Notes under the pieces: generated by a model
What the model was told of the DNA's origin: nothing
The model's database searches: none
The model's input: the letters and a program-made list of their open reading frames with translations, nothing else
Translations under genes and position numbers: made by a program
Shown here: positions 1-8,500 of the stretch, in pieces
Position numbering within the stretch: the stretch's first letter is position 1
How the letters are laid out: every line of letters begins with the position of its first letter
NCBI RefSeq assembly: GCF_030345075.1
Contig: NZ_CP128361.1
Location: 5,270,001-5,334,000, forward strand
Direction of reading: 5' to 3'
Origin: Solwaraspora sp. WMMA2065
GTDB lineage: Bacteria > Actinomycetota > Actinomycetes > Mycobacteriales > Micromonosporaceae
Length of the DNA stretch: 64,000 nt

Positions 1-1
1 A

Positions 2-583
2 GCGCCCCCGCGGCCTTCGCCGCCGGCGACGAAGCCGAGCACCCCGGCACAGACCGACTCTGACCAGCCGCCGGTCAGGGCCAAGGACGCCGATGGGACA
101 AACCGATCGTACGGGCCCTACTTCATCCACAACCTCGGCACCGACAGGTGTATCGACATACCGGGTGTCGGCCCCGGTCCACGCGACGGGCCGGTCCTCC
201 AGGACCTCTGCTACCCGCACACCCCGGACAACCAGGAGTACGCCTTCGTCCCGCGCCGGGTCGACAGCTCTGGGAACCAGCTGTACTGGATTCGTAGCGT
301 CACCTCTCAGTACTGTCTGGACCTGCCAGGCAAGGGCTCGGTTGCGCCGACCACGCCGCTGAACGAGACCGGCTGTTACGACGACGAGAACCAGTACTGG
401 CGGTTGCAGCCCACGGTCAAGTCCGGCGACATCCAGTACTACTGGGTCATCAACACCGCCTCGAACCTCTGCCTCGACGTTCCCGGTTACGCGACCGGAG
501 GAATCGGCCTTCGTCTCGAGGTTTACGAGTGCTGGCCCGACGACGACCACGACTGGGCGCTGATTCGAAAGGCCAACTGGTGA
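2..583 (+). CDS. C-terminal part of a ricin-type beta-trefoil lectin protein (5' end outside window)
   Basis: The frame is open from base 2 to a TGA at 581-583, so 193 residues are visible and the start lies left of the window. The first ~35 residues are a Pro/Thr/Ala-rich linker. The rest is one beta-trefoil of the ricin/CBM13 type, seen as repeated units with spaced Cys and aromatic residues (NLGTDRCIDIPG, SQYCLDLPGKG, NQYWRLQP, NLCLDVPGY). Such domains bind carbohydrate and are usually extracellular. The missing N-terminus could be a signal peptide, a kinase or a membrane segment, so the full function cannot be given. The stop overlaps the GTG of the next gene by 4 bp (GTGA), pointing to translational coupling with the mycosin-like gene and membership of the T7SS operon. 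Confidence 0.8.
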   Translation, partial: APPRPSPPATKPSTPAQTDSDQPPVRAKDADGTNRSYGPYFIHNLGTDRCIDIPGVGPGPRDGPVLQDLCYPHTPDNQEYAFVPRRVDSSGNQLYWIRSVTSQYCLDLPGKGSVAPTTPLNETGCYDDENQYWRLQPTVKSGDIQYYWVINTASNLCLDVPGYATGGIGLRLEVYECWPDDDHDWALIRKANW

Positions 584-2226
584 ACAGGCACCTGGCCAGG
601 GTGGTCCTGACCGGGCTGGCGACGCTTGTCGCGGTGACGGCGGCGACCACGGAGATGGTCACCGAGCGTCGGCCCGCACGGGCCACGCCGGCCGATTCGC
701 AGGAGCAACCGTACGTCCTCTACTACACGGTGATGGCGTCGTACCAGGGCAAGCCGGAATCCCTCTGGTCAGTCGCCGAGCGGTTCCTCGGCGACGCCGA
801 GCGCGCCGGCGAAATCCTGGCACTCAACGCCGGGCGGCAGCAGCCGGACGGCGGGCGGCTGAGCGATCCCGGGCAACTGAACGAAGGCTGGCACCTCGTG
901 CTGCCCTGGGACGCGATCGGCACCGGACTGCGACACGGTGCACTGCCGACGACAACGGCTGCGGAACCTGGCGCGACGGCATCGCCGGAACCGGCTGGTT
1001 CGCCCAAACCGGCTGATTCGCCCAGGCCGTCCGGATCGCTCAACCGCCCGGCCGGCCCGGCCAGCGCTCCGGTGCGGAGCACGGCGCCCCCCGCCGGCGA
1101 ACCAACGGGTTCCGGCTCCACAGCGTCCGACCACACCGGCTGCCGGCCGGCTGCGGTAGCGGACCCACCGGCCGACTCGAACTGGGGACAGCAGTTGGTC
1201 GCGCCGCAGCGGGTGTGGCGGACCGCCACCGGTGCCGGCGTTTCGGTGGCTGTCGTCGATTCGGGTGTCGCAGCGGGTCGGCCGGAACTCGGTGACCGGC
1301 TCGGCCGAGGCGTCGACATCGTATCCGGCAGAGGTCAGGGCGACACCGACTGCGTCGGCTCGGGTACGGCGCTCGCGGGTATCGTCGCAGCCGACGACGG
1401 GAGAGCCGGCGACCTGGTCGGGGTGGCGCCCAAAGCCGTCGTCATCCCGGTGCGGCTGGTGGACCGGGGCGTCGCGGCGAGCCCACCGGCAGCCGTGACC
1501 GCCATCGAGGTCGCGGTGGCCACCGGGGCGAAGGTGATCCTGCTCGGTGTGTCCGTCGATGTCGCTGACCCTTCGGTCCGTTCCGCGATCGACGAAGCGA
1601 TCGGCTGGGGCGCAGTCGTGGTGGCACCGGCCCCAGCCGCCGAACCGGCGATCACTTCCGGGGACGGCCTGCTCCGCGTTGGCGGCCTCGGCCCCGACCA
1701 GCGACCGATCGCCGACTACCCGGCCGGCTCGGTGGACCTGCTCGCGCCGGCGGCCGGCATCCGTAGCATCAGCGCGACCGGCACCGGAGCCCACGTAGGC
1801 ACCGGTCCGGAGTACGCCGCCGCGTTCGTCGCCGGTGCGGCGGCGCTGGTGCGTTCGGCCCATCCCGGACTGTCCGGGGAACAGACCGGCCGGCAGCTCG
1901 TCGTGTCCGCCGACCGGCCGGCCGATGCCGGCCCGGAGAGCGTCGGGCGGCTCGATCCGTACGCGGCGGTCACCGGCCGGCTGGTCGATGAAAGGCTGCC
2001 CGCAACTGTCCTCGAGCAGGACGAACGGTCTCAACCGGTTCCCTGGTCGGTGGTGTTGGCGGTCCTCGCCGTGCTCGGGGCGCTGTTTGCCGGCGGTCGG
2101 CTCTGGGGCCGCTACCAGGCGGCGCGCAGGCGGCGTTGGCTGGCGCTGGAGCGGGCCGACGACCCGTTCGACAGCCGTGCCGAGGACGCGGATCAACTGG
2201 TGCACGCGCACGGTGGAAAGACGTGA
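580..2226 (+). CDS. Mycosin-like S8 family protein with degenerate catalytic triad (T7SS-associated pseudoprotease)
   Basis: 548 residues. GTG 580 is chosen because it overlaps the upstream stop and is followed at once by a basic/hydrophobic signal peptide (VNRHLARVVLTGLATLVAV); an upstream ATG at 529 would run through the lectin gene. Order: signal peptide, a LysM-like segment (residues ~45-110, ending in GWHLVLPW), a Pro/Ala/Ser linker (~120-200), a subtilisin-fold domain (~203-430) and a C-terminal membrane helix (~487-510) with a basic tail, the layout of T7SS mycosins (MycP). The Asp motif VVDSG is kept (D227). The His motif GHGT reads GSGT (Ser261), the Ser motif GTSxAAP reads GPEYAAA (Glu411), and the oxyanion Asn is not evident. 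Proteolysis is therefore unlikely. A structural role is inferred, since mycosins are known to stabilise the ESX membrane complex independently of cleavage. Confidence 0.85.
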   Translation: MNRHLARVVLTGLATLVAVTAATTEMVTERRPARATPADSQEQPYVLYYTVMASYQGKPESLWSVAERFLGDAERAGEILALNAGRQQPDGGRLSDPGQLNEGWHLVLPWDAIGTGLRHGALPTTTAAEPGATASPEPAGSPKPADSPRPSGSLNRPAGPASAPVRSTAPPAGEPTGSGSTASDHTGCRPAAVADPPADSNWGQQLVAPQRVWRTATGAGVSVAVVDSGVAAGRPELGDRLGRGVDIVSGRGQGDTDCVGSGTALAGIVAADDGRAGDLVGVAPKAVVIPVRLVDRGVAASPPAAVTAIEVAVATGAKVILLGVSVDVADPSVRSAIDEAIGWGAVVVAPAPAAEPAITSGDGLLRVGGLGPDQRPIADYPAGSVDLLAPAAGIRSISATGTGAHVGTGPEYAAAFVAGAAALVRSAHPGLSGEQTGRQLVVSADRPADAGPESVGRLDPYAAVTGRLVDERLPATVLEQDERSQPVPWSVVLAVLAVLGALFAGGRLWGRYQAARRRRWLALERADDPFDSRAEDADQLVHAHGGKT

Positions 2227-2260
2227 GTACTGGCACCGACGGTGTGTGGCTGGGGTGGAG

Positions 2261-4861
2261 ATGGTGCGACTGAAGGGCCGCCGGGCGGGTGCCGATCCGG
2301 ACGTCGTCCGGGTGGCGCCCGGCGAACGGGGAGCTGCGCAGAACATCGCGGCCGGCCTGCGCGCAGCCTCGGCTGGGCAGACCGTGCTGGTGGCACCCGG
2401 CCGGTACCACGAGGATCTGTTCATCGGCACTGCGGCACGGGTCCGTGCCGAGCAGGGGCCGGGCAGCGTGTCGTTGGCGCCGCGTACCCCGGTGCGCATT
2501 ACCGCTGCGGCGACGTTGACTGATTTGACGGTGGTCGGTGCCGACCCCGGTGATCCGCTGCTGCGGATCGAGGACGGCAGCGTGGAACTCGTCGGCTGCG
2601 ACCTGCGTGGCGGCAGGATCGAGGTCATCGGGCACGCCCGCTCGGTGCTGCGCGAATGCCGGCTGACCGGTGCCCGGCTGGCCGGGCTGTATGCCACCGG
2701 AAACGCCGCAGTCCTACTCGAACGGTGTGTCGTCACGGACGTCGACGGCATAGGTGTGGTGGCCGGCGAATCGGCGCAGACGACTCTGCGTGACATGTGG
2801 ATCGACTCCGTCACCGGGTCGGGCGTTCGGGCACGTGGCACCGCCCGGATCGAGTTGCTCCGCTGTACGGTCGTCGCGGCTGGACGCAACGGGATCCGGG
2901 CCGAAGAGTCGGCGTCGGTCACCGGGTTGGACGTCACCGTGAGTCGCAGCAGTGGAGACTCGGTGTTCACCTTCGGGTCGGCGCGGACGGAGCTGACCGG
3001 GTGTCGGCTGATTGACCCCGCCGCCGCAGGCGCAGTCGCCGCCGACCGGTCGCAACTGGTCCTGAACCGCTGCGAGGTGGACCGGGCTGGCGCGACCGGA
3101 GTGGTGTGCCGGGACGAGGCCGAGGTCAACATCTCCGCCGGATCGGTGCGCGGCTGCGCCGGCAACGGGGTCTTCGTCACCGATAGCGGTACGGTGACTC
3201 TCACCGACACCCTGCTGGGCGACTCGACGTACAGCGTGCTGCACGTCGGCGGCACCGGCCGACTGACCGCCACCGGCGCCCTGGTGGGGCCATCGGCGGA
3301 GCATGGGCTGCACGCCATCGGGGCAGGTAGCGTCGAGTTGGCCGGCGGCTGGGTGCGTGGCTGCGGGCTCGCCGGACTGAGCACCGCCGACAGCGCCGGG
3401 GTGACGGCCACGGGCACCGTGCTGGCCGGCAACCGCAACGGGGTGGTCGTCGGCTCGGACCGGCCTGTGCGACTGACCGGCTGTGTGGTTGACGCCAGCA
3501 GCCGAGCCGGCGTTCAGGTCGGCGTCGGTGCCGCCGTGGAGCTGGACGACTGCCGTATCGACCGGGCCGGCACCGCCGGGATCGTCTTCGAGCAGGACAG
3601 CGGGGGCACCGTGGAGCGGTGCGCGGTGCGTGACGCCGAAGGCTCCGGCATCGTGGTGTGGACCGGGGCCAGCCCACAGGTGACAGCCACGTCGTGTACG
3701 GCGGGTGCGAAGAACGCGTTGTTCGTCGCCGAGGGCGGCGGCGGCCGGTACGTCGACTGCGTCTTCACTGACAGCGCGTATCCGGCGATCCATATCGGGG
3801 CCGGGGCGACACCGACCATCACGCGCGCCCGGATCCGCGACACCGAACTCGACGTCGATGTGGACCCGCAGGCCCAGCCGGTCTTCGAGGAGATCCGGCT
3901 GACCGACGTGGCCAGGTCATTGTTGCCGCCGAGCGCACTGGCCGCCAGCGGTGATCCCGGCGTCCCGGCGGTGGCCGGGGCTCCGGCTGCCGGTGCCGTG
4001 CTGGCCGAGGCAGCTCCGACTGAGGCGGCCCGACCTACCGAGGCAGACCTGCCGGATCTGCTGGCCGAGCTGGACGCGTTGGTCGGCCTGGACCGGGTCA
4101 AGCAGGATGTGCAGGCACAGATCAAACTCATGCAGACGGTACGTCGACGCCGGGAGGCCGGGCTCGCCGCGCCGCCATTGAGCCGGCACCTGGTCTTCGC
4201 CGGAAACCCCGGCACCGGCAAGACCACTGTGGCCCGCCTCTACGGCCGGCTGCTCGCCGCGTTGGGCATGCTGGAGCGCGGCCACCTCGTCGAGGCCGAC
4301 CGGACCACGATGGTCGGCGAGTACGTCGGGCACACCGGCCCCCGTACCCAGGCGGTCTTCCGCCGGGCACTCGGCGGAGTCCTCTTCATCGACGAGGCCT
4401 ACTCGCTGGTTCCACCCGGTCACACCAACGACTTCGGGCAGGAAGCCATCGCCACGCTGGTCAAGCTCATGGAGGATTACCGCGACGACGTGGTGGTGAT
4501 CGTGGCCGGCTACCCCCTCGAGATGAGCCGCTTCATCGCCTCGAACCCGGGCCTGGCCTCCCGGTTCTCCCGGACTCTGACGTTCGAGGACTACGGGTCC
4601 ACCGAGCTGACCGACATCGTCGAGGCACAGTGCCGGCAGCACGAGTACCAGCTCGCCGACGACGCGCGGGCCGCCGTCCACGACCTGTTCGCTGCGATCA
4701 ACCACGGCCACGGGTTCGGCAACGGCCGCGCCGCGCGCCAGATCTTTCAGCGGATGACCGAACACCAGGCGCAGCGGGTGGCCGATCTCACCGACCCGTC
4801 GACCGATGACCTGCTGAGACTCACCGCGTCCGATGTGCCGGCCGCCGGTTCGGTGGCCTGA
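2261..4861 (+). CDS. Right-handed beta-helix / EccA-like AAA+ ATPase fusion
   Basis: 866 residues from ATG 2261; GTG 2264 and GTG 2246 are in-frame alternatives and the region is rich in GGAG. Residues ~40-560 are a long series of ~22-24-residue beta-helix coils (for example VVTDVDGIGVVAGESAQTTL), as in pectate-lyase-fold proteins. A short Ala/Pro linker follows, then a CbbX/SpoVK/EccA-type AAA+ domain (~600-860) with Walker A GNPGTGKTT (~648) and Walker B LFIDEAY (~707). EccA ATPases are cytosolic T7SS factors that act on substrates or chaperones, so this is probably the EccA of the locus with a beta-helix in place of the usual TPR N-terminus. It starts 34 bp after the mycosin-like gene and lies in the same apparent operon. 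Confidence 0.85.
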   Translation: MVRLKGRRAGADPDVVRVAPGERGAAQNIAAGLRAASAGQTVLVAPGRYHEDLFIGTAARVRAEQGPGSVSLAPRTPVRITAAATLTDLTVVGADPGDPLLRIEDGSVELVGCDLRGGRIEVIGHARSVLRECRLTGARLAGLYATGNAAVLLERCVVTDVDGIGVVAGESAQTTLRDMWIDSVTGSGVRARGTARIELLRCTVVAAGRNGIRAEESASVTGLDVTVSRSSGDSVFTFGSARTELTGCRLIDPAAAGAVAADRSQLVLNRCEVDRAGATGVVCRDEAEVNISAGSVRGCAGNGVFVTDSGTVTLTDTLLGDSTYSVLHVGGTGRLTATGALVGPSAEHGLHAIGAGSVELAGGWVRGCGLAGLSTADSAGVTATGTVLAGNRNGVVVGSDRPVRLTGCVVDASSRAGVQVGVGAAVELDDCRIDRAGTAGIVFEQDSGGTVERCAVRDAEGSGIVVWTGASPQVTATSCTAGAKNALFVAEGGGGRYVDCVFTDSAYPAIHIGAGATPTITRARIRDTELDVDVDPQAQPVFEEIRLTDVARSLLPPSALAASGDPGVPAVAGAPAAGAVLAEAAPTEAARPTEADLPDLLAELDALVGLDRVKQDVQAQIKLMQTVRRRREAGLAAPPLSRHLVFAGNPGTGKTTVARLYGRLLAALGMLERGHLVEADRTTMVGEYVGHTGPRTQAVFRRALGGVLFIDEAYSLVPPGHTNDFGQEAIATLVKLMEDYRDDVVVIVAGYPLEMSRFIASNPGLASRFSRTLTFEDYGSTELTDIVEAQCRQHEYQLADDARAAVHDLFAAINHGHGFGNGRAARQIFQRMTEHQAQRVADLTDPSTDDLLRLTASDVPAAGSVA

Positions 4862-4892
4862 CCGGTTTCCACGGCCAGAGATGAGGTATCCG

Positions 4893-5453
4893 ATGGAGAT
4901 CATCGAGGGCGAGCGTCGGCCGACCCACGCCGACCTGGTCACCTGGTACGAGCGGGTACTGGTGCCGCAGAGCCGGCCAGCGCTGCAGCGGTACGCCCGG
5001 CGGCTGATGCCAGGCGATCCGCACCGGGCCGAGGATCTGGTCCAGGAAACGCTGCTGCGGGCCTGGCGTAATCTGGCCTCGGTGGCCAGCGCCCGGTCGC
5101 CGCAGGCCTGGCTGTCGCGGGTCGCCCACAACCTCAGCGTCGACCAGGCCCGGCGGGTGACGGCTCGCCCTGCCGAGGTCAGCGAGGACGTCACCGCCAT
5201 GGCCTGGCAGCCGGCGGAGAACCTCTTCGACGCAGCTCTGGACCGGGTCGCGCTGGAGCCGGCGCTGCGTAGCCTCTCGGCCGTGCACCGCGAGGCGCTG
5301 CTCCTGGTCTACTACCAGGACCGTACGCATCGCGAGGTGGCTGGGGTGCTCGGCGTACCCCCGGGCACGGTGAAGTCACGCACCCACAACGCCACCCGCG
5401 AACTGCAACGGGCGTTGAGCCAGCATGGCGTGACCGGCCGCGCCGCTGCCTGA
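4893..5453 (+). CDS. ECF-type RNA polymerase sigma-70 family factor
   Basis: 186 residues. ATG 4893 is preferred because GAGG lies 6 nt upstream; ATG 4881 is an in-frame alternative. Region 2 is visible at ~20-95 (RAEDLVQETLLRAWRN, then the DNA-melting segment ending HNLSVDQARR) and region 4 at ~120-175 (LSAVHREALLLVYYQD, helix-turn-helix VAGVLGVPPGTVKSRTHNA). It begins 31 bp after the AAA+ gene and is the last gene of the + strand T7SS operon, so it may direct transcription of the locus. No anti-sigma factor gene adjoins it within the window. Its 3' end faces the giant gene. Confidence 0.9.
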   Translation: MEIIEGERRPTHADLVTWYERVLVPQSRPALQRYARRLMPGDPHRAEDLVQETLLRAWRNLASVASARSPQAWLSRVAHNLSVDQARRVTARPAEVSEDVTAMAWQPAENLFDAALDRVALEPALRSLSAVHREALLLVYYQDRTHREVAGVLGVPPGTVKSRTHNATRELQRALSQHGVTGRAAA

Positions 5454-5470
5454 CCTGACTCGGCGCGGAC

Positions 5471-5511
5471 GGCACCGGCGACTGGTTCAGGCAGCCGACG
5501 CCTCCGGTGCC
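5471..5511. terminator. Possible weak hairpin between convergent genes
   Basis: GGCACCGG (5471-5478) and CCGGTGCC (5504-5511) are perfect inverted repeats with a 25-nt loop, in the 87-bp gap between the sigma factor stop and the end of the convergent giant gene. There is no T-run. Position supports a bidirectional terminator; the large loop argues against a strong one. Confidence 0.3.
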
Positions 5512-5540
5512 ACCTCGTCGAACTGGACCGGGACCGCACC

Positions 5541-8500
5541 TCACGCCTCGGCGTCGCCGGGGATCGGCTCGATCGGCCTACCCAGGGTGATCTGATCGAC
5601 TCGGTGCCGGTGCAGCGCGGACAGACCCTCCGCGAGGTGACCGGCCAGGTCGGGGTCGACCGGTGTGTCCACCACCGGAACGAGGCGGACCCAGGCACCG
5701 GGAACGCGGCTCCCACCGATCCTGCCGGCCAGCAGTGTGCCGAGCTCAGCCAGCAGCGCCGGGCTGGTCGGGACCAGGACGTGCGCCGGGGAGCCGGCCG
5801 GTGGCAGCGGTAGCAGATCTGCTCCGGCCCGGTATACGACGACCAGTTCGCCGCCGGCGGCGGGCGGGACGAGACCCCCGGCGGCACCGCCCATCGACCA
5901 GATACCTGCCGCGCGATCGATCGGCCGGAGATCACGCGGCCAGATCGACAGCCACATGTCGTCCCGTGCGACGAGATCTTCCAGGTCGTCCCTGTCCAAC
6001 CCATGGTCGAGGTTCAACTCCACCAGTCGCTGCAACCGCGTCGGATCGACGTCGCCGTACCAATCGGAACTGACGGTCTGTAGCAGCCGTTGCAGCCCAG
6101 CTTCTCCGGTGAGGAACCGGCCGTCATAGTGGTAGGCCGCCAGCACCCGGTGCGCTGCCTCCAGCCGCTGCGGTGTCAGCTCGAACACTCCGTACGCGCG
6201 GGCCGCCAGGTAACCGGCGGCGAGCAGGTTGTGCCGAGCCACTCGCTCGCCGCCTGCCCCGGCCGTGACAGGCGCGGCCGCCGCGAGCCGCGTGGCCTGC
6301 CCGTCCAGCGCCGCGACCAGGACCGACGAATTCTGCTCGGCCGCTGCGGCGCCGGCCACGTCCAGCAGCCTGGCAATCAGATCATGGCCGGTGAAGCCGA
6401 GGCCGGGGCCGGCCGGATCCGGCGGTGCATAGCTGACCTCGTCCACCACCGCCTCCGAGCCGAAGGCCGCTACGACAATTCGACGCTCGACGTCGCTGAC
6501 CGGATGCAGTAGGTCGTCGGTGGCCACCGGAAGTGCCTCGGGTCGGGGCTGCGGCCTGTGTACCCGGACGAATCCCGATTCGGTCGTGGCCCCGACGTGG
6601 CTGGCCAAGGCTCGGCCGACCCACACCCCGAGAACCCATACCGGCCAAGGGGTCTGCCGGGACGGCAGCCCGATCACCACCGGCGGGTCGTCGTCGCGTA
6701 CGGCCGGCGACACCTCGGCCGGCCCGATCCACACCCGTTGACCGACCGCCTGCACCTGCCAACCCGATGCCAACTCGTACCGGCCCCAGCCGACGTTGCG
6801 CAGCGCGACCACATCGAGATCGAGTACCGGTTGCTGCGGATCGGCGTGCACGGTGTAGTAGCGGGCACCAGGGCCGAGTGAGGCACGGTGGTCTCGGCTG
6901 TAGGCCACGAAGTGATGGGCTGCCGCCCCGGTCGGCTCCACCAGGTCGACGTCGAGGGCGAGCACCCGTTCGCCGCCCAACGTACGGGCAAGTTCCACCG
7001 CCCGTGGAGCGCTGATCGGTGCGGCCGTCAGCAGCTCCACCATGGTCCCGACGGGTAGGTCGTCGCGCAGCCGGCGCAGCAGGTGACCGGCCTGGTCGAC
7101 GTCGGTGATCTGAACCGCCAGGAGCATGCCCTCCCGTCGCGGTAGCCGGATCGGCGGCTCCATCGACGAGGACGATGGACGGAGGAAGACCCCTGCGGCT
7201 CCAGCCGGCATGTGGGGGTACCTGTCCGGCGCCGTCAGCGGGACGCTGTCGTACCCGTGCATCGGGGCCAGTTGAGCGGCGGCCGCGCCCCAGCGGTGCA
7301 CCGAGCCCGCCTCCTGAATCCACAGGCCGAGCAAGATCGCCTGAGCCTCGTGCAGCAGGCTCAGATACAGGGCCCGCACTGTGTCCGAGAAGGTCCCGAC
7401 CTGGCCCACCGCACGTTGCACGCGTTCACCTAGCCGTCCTCCGGCCCCACTGACCCTCGCCGCCGCCACCCACTGGTTACACCGGGTGATCAGATCCTTA
7501 TCCTGACCGAGAAGCTTGTAGATCGCTTCTCGGTCAGGGTGGGCCAGCCCGTGTCGCGACAGTAGCTCCGCCACGTGTCGCTGCGCCGCGTCGAGCTGGC
7601 GCGCCGGCCCGTGCAGCAGCTGGCGGTGCACCTCCGGATCCTTGATCAGCTCAGTCAGCACTCTCGGGTCGCCGGTCTCGGCTACGCGCCACCGGGCGTT
7701 GGTTGCCCACTGCACAGAGTGAAACTTCTCGTGCACCAGCGCATCCCGCGAACGGTCGGCATCCATGTCGTACCGCAGCCGCAACCGCCAGCGCGAGTAA
7801 TCGAAGGAGGCTCGAGCGTGATGCCCGGCGGGCATCTGCTCCGTCCGTTCAAATCCGCGCGGCCCCGGTGTGTGCAGGAGCCAACTCATCTGGCGATCGA
7901 AACGCCGCCAGGCATCCAGTACGGTGCCGAAGTCGTCGTGGACAAGCCGCACATGGTCCTGTTCCACCAATGTCGGCACCCTATCGACCAGCGCCGCCGC
8001 CCCCAGAGCACGGTTGGTGAAGGCCAGGTGCGTGGTGCCGAGAGAGTCGTTGGCGATTCTGTGGATGTCGTGCAGCGTCGAGTGCACCTCCCCGTCGGTG
8101 GGGTCGAGGCGGACCAGCTGGGCATCGGGGTCGACGCTCGTGCCGCGGTCGCCGGCCACCACCGTCCAGTCGGCCTGGACTAGGTCAGCGACATGGCTGT
8201 CGAGCGGCATCGGTTGTTGGGCGCGTACCACCCGGACCACCCGACCCGCTGAGTCCTCTTCCACCCTGGCCCGGACCTGGATGGTCTGTCCGTGCACCTG
8301 AGCCTGGTAAAGGTGGGTGCCGTCGATCACGATGTCGGGTAGGACGCGCGAGCCGGTAGTGACGAGATGCCAGACGAACTCCCGGGCCTTGTCTTCTGCC
8401 GACCGCAGCCCGGTCTGCCGCCCCAGCCTGTGCAGAGCTTGTGCGACGCGGTCGTCTCCTGCTGAGATCCAGCCGATCCGCCTCGCCTCCTCGTAGAAGT

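Noticed and set aside
769-3438. 889-codon minus-strand frame
   Set aside because: It lies antisense to the mycosin-like and beta-helix genes, has Ser/Arg/Pro-rich noise and no family features.
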